Below, one piece after another: positions 16,196 through 25,480 of a stretch of 64,000 nt of DNA; within the stretch, counting starts at the first letter, position 1; every line of letters begins with the position of its first letter. This stretch comes from Pseudomonas arsenicoxydans (GTDB lineage: Bacteria > Pseudomonadota > Gammaproteobacteria > Pseudomonadales > Pseudomonadaceae): contig NZ_RCZE01000011.1 in assembly GCF_006438915.1 (NCBI RefSeq), positions 124,001-188,000 of the forward strand. Reading direction: 5' to 3'. The notes below the pieces were generated by a model. The model did no database searches and was not told the origin of the DNA. It saw only the letters and a list, made by a program, of their open reading frames with translations. The translations under genes and the position numbers were made by a program.

Positions 16196-17061
16196 GCCCA
16201 ATCCTTGCGATGACGAATCAGGCCTTCCTGCGTGACCGAGGCCACGAGTTGCCCAGCACGATTGAACACGCTGCCACGGCTGAAGCCGCGAGAGTTACCG
16301 GCCCACGGGCTGTCCATCGCGTAGAGCAACCAGTCATCGGCACGCAGATCCTGATGGAACCACAGCGCGTGATCGAGGCTGGCGACCTGCATGTCTTTCT
16401 GCCAGACCGTTTTGCCATGGGGCTGCATCGAGGTCACCAGCAGGCCGAAGTCGGACGCATAGGCCAGCAAGTATTTGTGCAGCGCCGGTGAGTCGGCCAA
16501 GGCACCGTCGGCACGAAACCACACGTACTTGATCGGGTCGGACGGCTGCGGGTTGTAAGGGTCTTTCTCGGTCACCGGGCGGAATTCGATCGGTTTCGGG
16601 CACAGCAGTTTTTCGCGCATTTTTTCCGGGATCAGGTGCGCGCGTTGTTGGGTCAGCTCCAGTTCCGACGGCAGGTTTTCTGGCCCGACCACCACCGGCA
16701 TCTCGAGCTGGTGCTGGAAGCCTTCTTCGTCGTACTGAAACGAGGCGCTGCAGGTAAAAATCGGATGGCCTTTCTGGATTGCCGTTACCCGGCGCGTGCT
16801 GAAACTGCCGCCATCGCGTACCCGGTCAACCTGATACACCACTGGCAACCCGGCATCGCCCGGACGCAGGAAATAACCGTGCATCGAATGCACGTGGCGC
16901 GCTTCTTCTACCGTCTGACTCGCCGCCGACAGCGACTGGCCGAGCACCTGACCGCCGAACAACTGGCGAAAACCCAGGTCCTGGCTGCGGCCACGGAACA
17001 GATTTTCTTCGATCGGTTCCAGGGTCAACAGGTCGACCAGATCATCCAACACTTGGCTCAT
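16192..17061 (-). CDS. tesB: Acyl-CoA thioesterase II
   Basis: Hydrolyses medium- to long-chain acyl-CoA to free fatty acid and CoA; cytoplasmic. The 289 residues form a double hotdog fold: the first repeat ends with RDGGSFSTRRVTAIQKG, and the second carries QVASLDHALWFHQD (catalytic Asp) and the C-terminal SRGSVFNRAGQLVASVTQEG with the Thr/Gln partners known in E. coli TesB. It is the first gene of a two-gene unit with the HAD phosphatase gene. Confidence 0.93.
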   Translation of the reverse strand: MSQVLDDLVDLLTLEPIEENLFRGRSQDLGFRQLFGGQVLGQSLSAASQTVEEARHVHSMHGYFLRPGDAGLPVVYQVDRVRDGGSFSTRRVTAIQKGHPIFTCSASFQYDEEGFQHQLEMPVVVGPENLPSELELTQQRAHLIPEKMREKLLCPKPIEFRPVTEKDPYNPQPSDPIKYVWFRADGALADSPALHKYLLAYASDFGLLVTSMQPHGKTVWQKDMQVASLDHALWFHQDLRADDWLLYAMDSPWAGNSRGFSRGSVFNRAGQLVASVTQEGLIRHRKDWA

Positions 17062-17170
17062 TCAGACTCTCCTCACGCAAAACATTGCCGCGCAGTCATG
17101 GCTGCGACGGTCGATTCAGTTTCTGGCCCGTGCCAGTAATATGGGGGCCATTGTAAACGTCCGCGGCGGC

Positions 17171-17740
17171 TTATCCATGCAAGGTTTGCAGCCATTGTTC
17201 ACGGGTGATGCGGTACAGCACATGGTGACGCAAGGGGTGATCGGCGGCGAGCTTCGGATGCTCGAAGTCATCGGCTGGATCATGGTGCATGCCGATCGCC
17301 TGCATGACTTTCTCGGAAGGCGTGTTGGTTTGCGTGGTGAAGGACACGACTTCGGTCAGCCCCAAGCGGTCAAACCCGCAACGCAGAGCGGTCCACGCGG
17401 CTTCACTGGCGTACCCCAGGCCCCAATGCTCGCGGGCCAGGCGCCAGCCGATTTCGGTCGCGGGGGTGAATGGCGCGTCGAAGCCGACCACGCCCAACCC
17501 GGTAAACCCGATGAATTGGCCGGTGTCCTTGCGTTGCAGCGCCCACAGGCCAAAACCGTGCTCGGCAAAATGCCCGCGAATGCGGCCGATCAGCGAGGCA
17601 CTTTCCAGGCGACTCAACGGCGCCGGAAAATAACGCATCACCTGCGGATCGGCACACATCGCCGCAAACTCCGGCAAATCCTCATCGCACCACTGCCGCA
17701 ACAGCAGTCGCGCACTTTCAAGTTGCAGTATTGGCTCCAT
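17171..17740 (-). CDS. GNAT family N-acetyltransferase
   Basis: Acetyl-CoA-dependent acetyltransferase of 189 residues, of the RimJ/RimL-like group. It has the usual opening LESARLLLRQWCDEDLPEFAA, the central strand EIGWRLAREHWGLGYASEA with the acetyl-CoA loop (about residues 95-112), and NTPSEKVMQAIGM near the C terminus. Substrate unknown. The ATG at 17740 fits the family start. It is divergent from the deacetylase-family gene at 17815 with only 74 bases between them. Confidence 0.87.
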   Translation of the reverse strand: MEPILQLESARLLLRQWCDEDLPEFAAMCADPQVMRYFPAPLSRLESASLIGRIRGHFAEHGFGLWALQRKDTGQFIGFTGLGVVGFDAPFTPATEIGWRLAREHWGLGYASEAAWTALRCGFDRLGLTEVVSFTTQTNTPSEKVMQAIGMHHDPADDFEHPKLAADHPLRHHVLYRITREQWLQTLHG

Positions 17741-17814
17741 TGCGTTCCCCCGTTTCCATGCCGCAAGTCTACATCGCTGGTAGGATCCTTCTCTCATTCC
17801 TACATGAAATCATC

Positions 17815-18735
17815 ATGCCGCTGCCGCTGATTTATCACGAAGACTACAGCCCCGAGTTTCCGGCCGATCACCGCTTCCCCATGGACAAGTTTCGCCTGTT
17901 GCGCGATCACCTGGTGGACAGCGGCCTGACCCGGGACGCCGACCTGCTGCGCCCGGACCTCTGCCCCCCGCAGATTCTCGCCCTCGCCCATGACGCTGCC
18001 TATATCGAACGTTACATGAGTGGCGAGTTGTCCCGTGAAGACCAGCGGCGCCTCGGCCTGCCCTGGAGCGAAGCCCTGGCCCGGCGCACGGTGCGCGCGG
18101 TCGGCGGTTCGTTGCTGGCGGCGGAACAGGCGCTGGAGCACGGACTGGCCTGTCACCTGGCCGGCGGCACGCATCACGCGCACTACGACTACCCGGCGGG
18201 CTTCTGCATCTTCAATGACCTGGCAGTGATCAGCCATTACCTGCTGGAAAGCGGCCGGGTGAATCGGGTGCTGATCTTCGATTGCGACGTGCATCAGGGC
18301 GACGGGACTGCACGGATCCTGCACAACACCCCGGACGCTGTGACCGTTTCCCTGCACTGCGAGAAGAACTTTCCTGCACGCAAAGCCGAAAGTGACTGGG
18401 ACATTCCGCTGCCCAAGGGCATGGGCGATGCCGATTACCTGAAAGTGGTCGACGATGCGCTCAACTATTTGCTGCCGCTTTATCAACCGGATCTGGTGTT
18501 GTATGACGCTGGCGTCGATGTGCACAAGGACGATGCCCTGGGTTATTTGAACCTGACGGACGAAGGCGTGGCGGCGCGTGATGAAAGCGTGATGCGTCAT
18601 TGCCTGGGCCGGGATATTCCGGTGGTCGGGGTGATTGGCGGTGGCTACAGCAAGGACCGCAAGGCGTTGGCGCGGCGCCATGGGATTCTGCATCACAGTG
18701 CGCAACGGGTGTGGCAGTCATCAGGTTGTCATTGA
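17815..18735 (+). CDS. Histone deacetylase superfamily amidohydrolase
   Basis: Zinc-dependent amidohydrolase of 306 residues. Metal and catalytic motifs are intact: GGTHHAHYDYPAGFC (His-His pair, about 120-134), FDCDVHQGDGT (Asp and His ligands, about 157-167), DAGVDVHKDD (second Asp, about 229-238) and GGGYSKD near the C terminus. It is close to the HDAC11-like bacterial group. Bacterial members deacetylate small molecules such as acetylpolyamines or acetoin-related compounds, or proteins; the substrate here is unknown. Divergence from a GNAT acetyltransferase gene makes an acetylation/deacetylation pair conceivable, but that is only positional. Confidence 0.88.
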   Translation: MPLPLIYHEDYSPEFPADHRFPMDKFRLLRDHLVDSGLTRDADLLRPDLCPPQILALAHDAAYIERYMSGELSREDQRRLGLPWSEALARRTVRAVGGSLLAAEQALEHGLACHLAGGTHHAHYDYPAGFCIFNDLAVISHYLLESGRVNRVLIFDCDVHQGDGTARILHNTPDAVTVSLHCEKNFPARKAESDWDIPLPKGMGDADYLKVVDDALNYLLPLYQPDLVLYDAGVDVHKDDALGYLNLTDEGVAARDESVMRHCLGRDIPVVGVIGGGYSKDRKALARRHGILHHSAQRVWQSSGCH

Positions 18736-18929
18736 GCCGTGGGTGTTTACCCACAATGCCTGTGGAACTGCCTGTGGATAACCTGAGTGAAAGCGCCTAC
18801 AGCCCCTGCGGTATATAGCCTACACAGCGGTGGTTGTTTTTTAACCAGACACTGAATCCATCATCAATCCCCTGTGGGATCTGTGCTGGTAGAATGCCCG
18901 GCTTATCCCGCCAAACCGCAGCGCATTCC

Positions 18930-20171
18930 ATGACCCGATCTTCATCCACCCTCTCCTCCCAAGTCGCCATCATCGGTGGCGGCCCTGCTGGCCTGATGGC
19001 GGCTGAAGTGTTGAGCCAGGCCGGGATCAAGGTCGACCTGTACGACGGCATGCCCTCGGTGGGACGCAAATTCCTCTTGGCCGGGGTCGGCGGCATGAAC
19101 ATCACCCACTCCGAAGCCTACCCGGCGTTTCTCTCGCGCTACGCCGAGCGCGCACCACAGATTGCGCCGCTGTTGCGCGCTTTTGGCGCCGACGCGCTAT
19201 GCCAATGGATTCATGACCTGGGCATCGAAACCTTTGTCGGCAGTTCCGGCCGGGTGTTTCCGACCGACATGAAAGCCGCGCCCTTGCTGCGCGCCTGGCT
19301 CAAACGGTTGCGTGATGCCGGCGTAGTTATCCACACCCGCCACCGCTGGCTCGGTTGGGATGACAGCGGTGATTTGCGAATCGACAGCCCCGAGGGCGAA
19401 AAAACCGTCAAGGCTGACGCCACCCTGCTAGCCCTCGGCGGCGGCAGTTGGTCGCGTCTCGGTTCGGATGGCGCGTGGATGCTGCCGCTGGAGCAACGCG
19501 GCGTAGGGCTTGCGCCGTTGCAACCAAGCAACTGCGGCTTCGAGGTGCAGGCCTGGAGCGATTTGATGGTCAGTAAGTTCGCCGGCGCGCCGCTGAAAAA
19601 CATCGCCATTGGTCTCAATGACGATGTGCCACGGCTGGGGGAATGCGTGATCACGGCGACCGGGATTGAAGGCAGTCTGATCTACGCCCTGTCGGCTCCG
19701 ATCCGTGAAGCGATCAACCTCAACGGTTCCGCGACCATTCATCTGGACCTGCTGCCGGGCAAGCCTGTGGATAAAGTACAGACAGCGCTGAGCAAACCGC
19801 GCGGTTCACGCTCGATGTCCAAACACCTGCACAGTCATCTGGGCATTGATGGCGTGAAAGCCGCGTTGTTGCGTGAACTGACGCCGGCCGACTGTTTCAG
19901 CGACCCGGCGTTGCTGGCCAAAGCGATCAAGGCACTGCCGCTGACGCTGGTGAAAACCCGCCCACTGGACGAAGCCATCAGCAGCGCCGGCGGTGTGATG
20001 TTCGAGTCGATGGATGAACGCTTGATGCTCAAGCCATTGCCTGGCGTGTTCTGCGCGGGGGAGATGCTGGATTGGGAAGCGCCGACGGGCGGCTATCTGC
20101 TGACCGCGTGTTTCGCCAGTGGGCGTGCGGCGGGGATCGGGATGGTGGGGTGGTTGAAGCGCAAGGCTTGA
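18930..20171 (+). CDS. HI0933-family flavoprotein (NAD(P)/FAD-dependent oxidoreductase)
   Basis: FAD-binding protein of 413 residues of the HI0933/BaiN family (TIGR03862-like). The dinucleotide motif VAIIGGGPAGLMAAE (about residues 12-26) is followed by the family signatures GRKFLLAGVGGMNITHSE, ALGGGSWSRLGSDG, and the C-terminal FCAGEMLDWEAPTGGYLLTA that closes the FAD site. The physiological substrate of the family is not established. The start at 18930 gives a short N terminus before the FAD motif. REPIN 4 and a convergent helicase gene follow. Confidence 0.88.
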   Translation: MTRSSSTLSSQVAIIGGGPAGLMAAEVLSQAGIKVDLYDGMPSVGRKFLLAGVGGMNITHSEAYPAFLSRYAERAPQIAPLLRAFGADALCQWIHDLGIETFVGSSGRVFPTDMKAAPLLRAWLKRLRDAGVVIHTRHRWLGWDDSGDLRIDSPEGEKTVKADATLLALGGGSWSRLGSDGAWMLPLEQRGVGLAPLQPSNCGFEVQAWSDLMVSKFAGAPLKNIAIGLNDDVPRLGECVITATGIEGSLIYALSAPIREAINLNGSATIHLDLLPGKPVDKVQTALSKPRGSRSMSKHLHSHLGIDGVKAALLRELTPADCFSDPALLAKAIKALPLTLVKTRPLDEAISSAGGVMFESMDERLMLKPLPGVFCAGEMLDWEAPTGGYLLTACFASGRAAGIGMVGWLKRKA

Positions 20172-20186
20172 GACCGAGTTGCCCCC

Positions 20187-20268
20187 TTCGCGAGCAAGCC
20201 CGCTCCCACATTTAACCGAGTTCTCCCAGAAGAATGCGATCGAATGTGGGAGCGGGCTTGCTCGCGAA
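20187..20268. repeat. REPIN 4, TGTGGGAGCGGG family
   Basis: 82-bp inverted REP pair between convergent genes. It equals the reverse complement of REPIN 3 (15513-15594) at 81 of 82 positions, including the non-palindromic spacer. Confidence 0.9.
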
Positions 20269-20294
20269 GGCGTCCTGACAGACGCCGCCGATAC

Positions 20295-21629
20295 TTAAGG
20301 CTTACGCTTACGCGGTCCAGTATTGAACACCGGCACTTTTCGCACAGGCTTGATCGAAGGCTCCGGCACCGAAGCATCCCCACTCTCAACCCACTTGCCC
20401 AGGTTGCGCTTGCCGCCACTGGAGGTCTTTGGCTTTTTCGGTTTTTTAGGCTTCTTCACCACCAGACCGCTGGCATCGGTGTCCGGTACGCGGTGTTCAG
20501 GCTCGAAGTCATGCTCCATCTGCCGAGGCAAAGTCTGACGGGTCAACGTCTCGATGGCCGACAGCAGATTCACTTCATCGGCGCAGACCAGCGAAATCGC
20601 CTGCCCGGTGTTACCCGCACGGCCGGTACGCCCGATGCGGTGGATGTAATCCTCGGCCACGATCGGCAGGTCGAAGTTGACCACCAACGGCAAATCTTCG
20701 ATGTCCAGACCACGGGCCGCGACGTCGGTAGCCACCAGAATCTGCACTTCACTGGCCTTGAAACGGTCCAGCGCACGCTGACGCGTGGCCTGCGGTTTGT
20801 CACCGTGGATGCCGTCGGCATTGATGCCAAGGCCCTGGAGTTTTTCCACCAGCGCGTCCACACCGTTGCGGGTCTTGGCGAATACCAGCACCTGCTTCCA
20901 CTTACCTTTGCGCAGCAAGTGAACGAACAGCTCAGGCTTGCGCTTCTTGTCGACCGTCACCACCCACTGCTTAACCGTGTTGGCTGCCACGTTACGCGGG
21001 CTGACTTCGATGCTCAGCGGATCGTTGAGCATTTGTCCGGCCAGCAAGCGGATCGCGTCGGAGAAAGTCGCGGAGAACAGCAGCGTCTGACGTTGCTTCG
21101 GCAGCACGCGGTAGATATTCCCCAGCTCCTCGGAGAAACCCAGATCAAGCATGCGATCGGCTTCGTCCAGAATCAGGGTTTGCAGCTGATTGAACTTGAG
21201 GGCCTTCTGGCGATACAGATCGAGCAAACGACCCGGCGTCGCCACCAGCACGTCAACACCCTTGCGCAGCTTCATCATTTGCGGGTTGATGCTGACGCCG
21301 CCGTACACCGCGTAAGTGCTCAACGGCAGGTTCTCGGCGTACTGACGCACGGCTTCGTGAACCTGTTCGGCCAATTCGCGTGTCGGCACGAGGATCAGTG
21401 CGCGCACCGAGTTAGACGCCACTTTCGGCCCTTCCATAGCCAGCAATTGCAGGAGCGGCAAGGCGAAACCGGCCGTCTTGCCAGTGCCGGTCTGGGCCGC
21501 AGCCATCAGGTCGCGACCGGCCAGCACCGCCGGAATGGCTTGCGCCTGAACCGGCGTCGGGGTCTGGTAGCCGAGCGTCTCGAGAGAGCGCAGCAAGGGT
21601 TCGATCAGGCCAAGGGTGGCGAAAGTCAT
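20295..21629 (-). CDS. DEAD-box RNA helicase, RhlE type
   Basis: ATP-dependent RNA helicase of 444 residues acting in ribosome assembly or RNA turnover. All DEAD-box motifs are present in order: the Q motif (GYQTPTPVQAQAIP), AAQTGTGKT (about 44-52), PTRELAEQ, TPGRLLD, DEAD (about 155), SAT, then ARGLDIE and HRIGRTGR in the second RecA domain. The C-terminal 80 residues are basic and low-complexity with KKPKKPKKPK, as is common in RhlE proteins for RNA contact. Pseudomonads carry several RhlE paralogues; which one this is cannot be settled here. Confidence 0.92.
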   Translation of the reverse strand: MTFATLGLIEPLLRSLETLGYQTPTPVQAQAIPAVLAGRDLMAAAQTGTGKTAGFALPLLQLLAMEGPKVASNSVRALILVPTRELAEQVHEAVRQYAENLPLSTYAVYGGVSINPQMMKLRKGVDVLVATPGRLLDLYRQKALKFNQLQTLILDEADRMLDLGFSEELGNIYRVLPKQRQTLLFSATFSDAIRLLAGQMLNDPLSIEVSPRNVAANTVKQWVVTVDKKRKPELFVHLLRKGKWKQVLVFAKTRNGVDALVEKLQGLGINADGIHGDKPQATRQRALDRFKASEVQILVATDVAARGLDIEDLPLVVNFDLPIVAEDYIHRIGRTGRAGNTGQAISLVCADEVNLLSAIETLTRQTLPRQMEHDFEPEHRVPDTDASGLVVKKPKKPKKPKTSSGGKRNLGKWVESGDASVPEPSIKPVRKVPVFNTGPRKRKP

Positions 21630-21707
21630 GGGATTACCGTAGGAAAATTCAGCGCGGGTTTTTCAAAACAAGTGTGCAAAACAAGATGCAATGGCGCGCA
21701 GTTTACC

Positions 21708-22634
21708 CTAATTCACACGGGATTCTGTCGGCGCGACTACACCCGGCTGCACAGGCGCCCGCCGCCACTGCGGCAATCCGATCAACACCACGGCGCTGAT
21801 GATCACCAGCATCGCTAACCCTTCTTCGATTCCGATGGTTTCGCCCACAAACACGATCCCCAACAACACCGCCACGGCCGGGTTGACGTAGGCATAACTG
21901 GTCGCCGCCGCAGGGCGCACGTTTTTCAACAGGTACATGTAAGCGTTGAACGCGATGATCGAGCCGAAGAACGTCAGATACGCCAGGGCCGCCCAGCCTT
22001 CGATCGGTGGCATGGCTTGCAGATGCTCGCCGCTCACGGCACTGCCGATCAGCAGCGCCACGCCGCCGACCACCATTTCCACGGCGCTGGCCATCGCCCC
22101 CGCCGGCAACGGCACGTGTTTGCTCCAGACCGACCCGAACGCCCAGGACGCCGCCGCGAACACCAGCAACAGCGCGCCCAAGGGGCTCGATTGCAGGTTC
22201 GAACCGAGATTCAACATGGCAATGCCGATCAGCCCGAGCGCAATCCCGGCCCATTCGAGGCGGGTATTACGTGCGCCCCAGAAATATCCGCACAACAAGG
22301 TAAACAACGGCACCGTCGCAATCGCCAACGCGGCCACACCGGAGGCCACACCCATGTGCTCGGCGACACTGACGCCGCCGTTACCGCAGGCGAGCAGCAA
22401 GATCCCGATCATGCCGGCCGCTTTCCACTGCGCCCACGTCGGTGCCGGCGCCCCGCGCCAGCGCAGGAAGGCGTACATCAACGTCCCGGCAAGCACAAAG
22501 CGGATCCCGGCGAGCAGCAATGGCGGCCAATACTCCACGCCGATGCGGATCACCAGATAGGTCGAGCCCCAAATCACGTACAGCGCGAAAAAGGCGGCGA
22601 TCAACGGTAAGGGAAAACGACGTAAGCCAGGCAT
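21708..22634 (-). CDS. yedA: Drug/metabolite exporter YedA
   Basis: Inner-membrane DMT-superfamily exporter of 308 residues with ten helices in two EamA repeats. The start region FFALYVIWGSTYLVIRIGVE and later EWAGIALGLIGIAMLN, SWAFGSVWSKH, FFGSIIAFNAYMYLL and ATSYAYVNPAVAVLLG closely follow E. coli YedA. Substrate is not defined. It is divergent from an Lrp/AsnC regulator gene (start codons 163 bases apart), which often controls neighbouring amino-acid exporters; that suggests but does not prove an amino-acid-related substrate. Confidence 0.88.
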   Translation of the reverse strand: MPGLRRFPLPLIAAFFALYVIWGSTYLVIRIGVEYWPPLLLAGIRFVLAGTLMYAFLRWRGAPAPTWAQWKAAGMIGILLLACGNGGVSVAEHMGVASGVAALAIATVPLFTLLCGYFWGARNTRLEWAGIALGLIGIAMLNLGSNLQSSPLGALLLVFAAASWAFGSVWSKHVPLPAGAMASAVEMVVGGVALLIGSAVSGEHLQAMPPIEGWAALAYLTFFGSIIAFNAYMYLLKNVRPAAATSYAYVNPAVAVLLGIVFVGETIGIEEGLAMLVIISAVVLIGLPQWRRAPVQPGVVAPTESRVN

Positions 22635-22797
22635 GGGCAGCTCGATGACAGAACAATGTGAACCGCTATTCTAGAAAGGCCAAGGGCTAAAAATAAGTTA
22701 CAAAACCTGTTTATAGCGCCGGTACACTTTTCAAAACACGGAGATCAGCGCTATAAACCGTGCTTTCGAAAGTCAGTCATTTTCAAGGAATACGCCG

Positions 22798-23256
22798 ATG
22801 GATAAATACGACCGCATGCTCCTCAGCGCCCTGCTGGAAAACGGTCGTGCGTCCTACGCCGACCTCGCGCGCAAGGTCAACCTGTCCGCCCCGGCCGTGG
22901 CCGAACGCGTGGCCAAGCTGGAAGCCAGTGGCGTGATCACCGGTTACCAGGCGAAAGTCGACATGGCCAAGCTCGGCTTGCCGATCCAGTGCGTGATCGA
23001 ACTGCGCCTGAACCAGCACGGCAATCAGAAGGCCTACGACGATTTGATCAAAATCCCACAGTTGACCGAGTGCCACCGGGTGACCGGCGATCCTTGCGTG
23101 ATCATGCAAGCGGCGGTGGGTTCGATGCCGGAGCTGGAAGAGTTGATCAACCGGATTGCCAAGTTCGGGTTCAGCAAGACGTCGATTGTGTTGTCGAGCG
23201 CAATAGAGAAGCGCGTGCCGTTGGGGCACATCGAAGGCAATGGCAAGACCATCTAA
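22798..23256 (+). CDS. Lrp/AsnC family transcriptional regulator
   Basis: Feast/famine regulator of 152 residues. N-terminal helix-turn-helix (about residues 3-50, YDRMLLSALLENGRASYADL, SAPAVAERVAKLEASGVI) and C-terminal RAM ligand domain (about 65-145, CVIELRLNQHG, DPCVIMQAAVGSMPELEELI). These proteins usually bind amino acids and form octamers. It is divergent from yedA, the likely target. REPIN 5 follows the stop codon. Confidence 0.92.
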   Translation: MDKYDRMLLSALLENGRASYADLARKVNLSAPAVAERVAKLEASGVITGYQAKVDMAKLGLPIQCVIELRLNQHGNQKAYDDLIKIPQLTECHRVTGDPCVIMQAAVGSMPELEELINRIAKFGFSKTSIVLSSAIEKRVPLGHIEGNGKTI

Positions 23257-23273
23257 AGGTGCAGGAGATCAAA

Positions 23274-23363
23274 TGTGGGAGCGGGCTTGCTCGCGAAAGC
23301 GGTGTATCAGTCGACATCAATGTTGAATGATAAATCGCTTTCGCGAGCAAGCCCGCTCCCACA
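23274..23363. repeat. REPIN 5, TGTGGGAGCGGG family
   Basis: Inverted REP pair with inner AAAGCGG and CGCTTT arms, between convergent genes. Its spacer (TCGACATCAATGTTGAATG) resembles those of REPIN 9 (45467) and the divergent REPIN 7 (27492). Confidence 0.9.
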
Positions 23364-23380
23364 CTCGACCTGTGGTGGTT

Positions 23381-23992
23381 TCAAAAACCGCGATGGCGCT
23401 TGAGGTGTTCGTTGATCTTCGCCGCCGGCACTTTCTGCAAGCCGCATAGCAAATCATGGGACAACTCGCGCAACCCATGCTTGCGCTGCAACTCGTCCAT
23501 CAAGTGCGTTGTCAGGTTGGCGGCCATCTCGGCGTCAGCCATCGCCCGGTGAGCCTTGCCGGTGTTGGGCAAGTTGGCGAACGTAGTGAGGGTGCCAAGT
23601 TTGTGATTCGGCGCTGCCGGCATCAGCCGACGGGCCAATAGCAACGAGCAGGCAAAGTTCTGCAAACGCGTGCGCTTGATCCGCCCCAGCTCAAAGTCCC
23701 AGAACTTCTGGTCGAACGCAGCGTTATGCGCCAGCAACGGTGTGATGCCGACAAACTCGTTGACCTCGTTCATCACCTGCTCCGCCGACGGCGCGGTGCG
23801 CAGCATGGCGTTGCTGATGCCGGTCAGTTGCTCGATGAAGGCCGGCACGCGCACGCCGGCGTTCATCAGGCTTTGGTAACGCTCGACGATGCGCCCCTGT
23901 TCAAGGATCACCACGGCAATTTCCGTGGCCCGGCAGCTGCTGCTCGGGGAGATCCCGGTGGTTTCAAAGTCGATGACTGCTATGCGTTCCAA
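23381..23992 (-). CDS. 3'-5' exonuclease, DnaQ-like DEDDh family
   Basis: Cytoplasmic exonuclease domain protein of 203 residues. The three Exo motifs are present: VIDFETTGISP (Asp, Glu; about residues 6-16), LLAHNAAFDQKFW (about 87-99), and HRAMADAEM (His and Asp; about 152-160). It has no polymerase-binding tail, so it is a stand-alone DnaQ-like nuclease rather than the replicative epsilon subunit. It lies 22 bases downstream of the NYN-domain gene and is probably co-transcribed with it, which suggests a shared nucleic-acid processing role. Confidence 0.88.
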   Translation of the reverse strand: MERIAVIDFETTGISPSSSCRATEIAVVILEQGRIVERYQSLMNAGVRVPAFIEQLTGISNAMLRTAPSAEQVMNEVNEFVGITPLLAHNAAFDQKFWDFELGRIKRTRLQNFACSLLLARRLMPAAPNHKLGTLTTFANLPNTGKAHRAMADAEMAANLTTHLMDELQRKHGLRELSHDLLCGLQKVPAAKINEHLKRHRGF

Positions 23993-24014
23993 ACCTGTTT
24001 CAACTCCGTAAAAA

Positions 24015-24494
24015 TCAATTCTTGAGCAGCAACGCGCCTTCGATCGGCACGTAGCGGCTGGCGGCGCGGATCAGCGAGTTGGCGGTCAGCCCCGGTACGC
24101 CATAGGCCACCGCTTGCACCCCGTGCTTGCTGATGATGCGTTCCAGCAGCATGTCGAAATCACCGTCACCGGAGGCCAGCACGATTTCGTCGACGTGATC
24201 GGCGGCGTCCATGATGTCGAGGGTGATGCCCACGTCCCAGTCGCCCTTGGCCGAGCCGTCGCTGCGCTGGATGTAGGGTTTGAGCTTCACGGTGAAGCCG
24301 AGGTTGCGCAGGATCTGCTGAAACTGCTGCTGTTTGCTGTCGCCACGATCGATCGCGTAGGCATAGGCCTCGACGATCTCGCCCTGTTTGCTGATGTCAG
24401 CCCACAACGCGGCGTAGTTGAAGTGGCAACCATAGGCCTGACGCACGGTGTAATAGAGGTTTTGAACATCGGCGAACACTGCGATTTTTTTCAC
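24015..24494 (-). CDS. NYN domain (LabA/DUF88) protein, putative ribonuclease
   Basis: PIN-like NYN-domain protein of 159 residues. It has the expected acidic metal-binding positions: FADVQNLYYTVRQ (Asp and Asn near residue 8), GDWDVGITLDIMD (about 83-95) and LASGDGDFDMLLERI (about 104-118). Family members are predicted or shown to be metal-dependent ribonucleases; target unknown. First gene of a probable two-gene unit with the DnaQ-like exonuclease. Confidence 0.88.
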   Translation of the reverse strand: MKKIAVFADVQNLYYTVRQAYGCHFNYAALWADISKQGEIVEAYAYAIDRGDSKQQQFQQILRNLGFTVKLKPYIQRSDGSAKGDWDVGITLDIMDAADHVDEIVLASGDGDFDMLLERIISKHGVQAVAYGVPGLTANSLIRAASRYVPIEGALLLKN

Positions 24495-24600
24495 CGCGGG
24501 TTTCCTCTTGGCGCACAGGCGCGCAGGCGAGATCGGGCACCTGGCCCGAAAAGTCGCCCAGTATGCCAGCCCGAAGGATTGTTCCGCGAATAATCGGCCA

Positions 24601-24704
24601 TGTGGCGAGGGAGCTTGCTCCCGCTGGGCCGCGAAGCGGTCCCCTGAAATTCGAAGCCGAGGGGCCTGCTACGCAGTCCAGCGGGAGCAAGCTCCCTCGC
24701 CACA
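24601..24704. repeat. REPIN 6, TGTGGCGAGG family
   Basis: Inverted REP pair TGTGGCGAGGGAGCTTGCTC and complement, ending six bases before the DUF2076 stop codon, between two co-oriented genes. Confidence 0.9.
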
Positions 24705-24709
24705 GGGTG

Positions 24710-25480
24710 TCAGACGAAGGAGTCGTCGTCATCGCCGCCGAAGTATGACGAGCTGTCATCGCTGTAATCAGTGTCGGCAAAACCGCCCTGATTGCTGGAG
24801 TTGTCAGCCATGCGCTGCTCATCGCCCCAGCCATTGCCGCTGTCGCTCTGATCGTTGACCTGAGCCGGCTCTTCCTTGATCACTTCAACCACTTCCGGCT
24901 GCTGATTGTGATGGAACAGGCTGCTGATGCCTTGTGCCAGCATCACGCCACCCGCGACACCGGCTGCGGTCTTCAGCGCACCGCCGAGAAAACCGCTGCC
25001 GATCGCTGCCGGCGCCTGCTGCTGGGGAGCGTAATTTTGTTGAGGCGGTGCCGCGCCGAAGTTTTGCGGCGCCGGTTGCGGGTTGAACGACGGCCGCGCC
25101 GATTCACGCCAGCCGCCCGTTGCGGGCACAGCACTGGGGGTCGGTGCAGATTGCGCGTCTCGGGCACTGCCACCGAAGATGCTCGACAAAAAGCCACCAC
25201 CGCTCGGCGCCGGTGCCGCTGTCTGCGCCTTGGCCGCTTGCAGTTCGGCCTGCAATTGCTGCACTTGCCGGGTCAGTTGCTTGTTTTGTTCGTCGAGGCT
25301 CTTGATGGCGACTTCTTGAACCAGGATTGCCTGGGTCATGAAATAGCCGGCCGCAGGCTGGCGAGTCAGGTGTTCCTTGATCCGCGCCTCAGCCAGGGCG
25401 TCGCGCGGGGCTGAGTCCGTTTCGGCCTGTTGCAGCCGGGAAAACAGTCCATCGATCAGGGTTTGTTCTTCGCTGTTCAT
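24710..25480 (-). CDS. DUF2076 domain protein
   Basis: Protein of 256 residues, function unknown. The N-terminal half has a helical, coiled-coil-like stretch (IKSLDEQNKQLTRQVQQL, about residues 60-80) characteristic of DUF2076 (a group sometimes called periplasmic ligand-binding sensors, although no signal peptide is visible here). A Pro/Gln/Ala-rich linker follows, then a glycine-rich hydrophobic segment (GGALKTAAGVAGGVMLAQGI, about 168-187) and a very acidic Ser/Asp/Gly tail (DDDDS). The ATG at 25480 opens the conserved MNSEEQTLIDGLF. Divergent from the YciC-like gene. Confidence 0.85.
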   Translation of the reverse strand: MNSEEQTLIDGLFSRLQQAETDSAPRDALAEARIKEHLTRQPAAGYFMTQAILVQEVAIKSLDEQNKQLTRQVQQLQAELQAAKAQTAAPAPSGGGFLSSIFGGSARDAQSAPTPSAVPATGGWRESARPSFNPQPAPQNFGAAPPQQNYAPQQQAPAAIGSGFLGGALKTAAGVAGGVMLAQGISSLFHHNQQPEVVEVIKEEPAQVNDQSDSGNGWGDEQRMADNSSNQGGFADTDYSDDSSSYFGGDDDDSFV

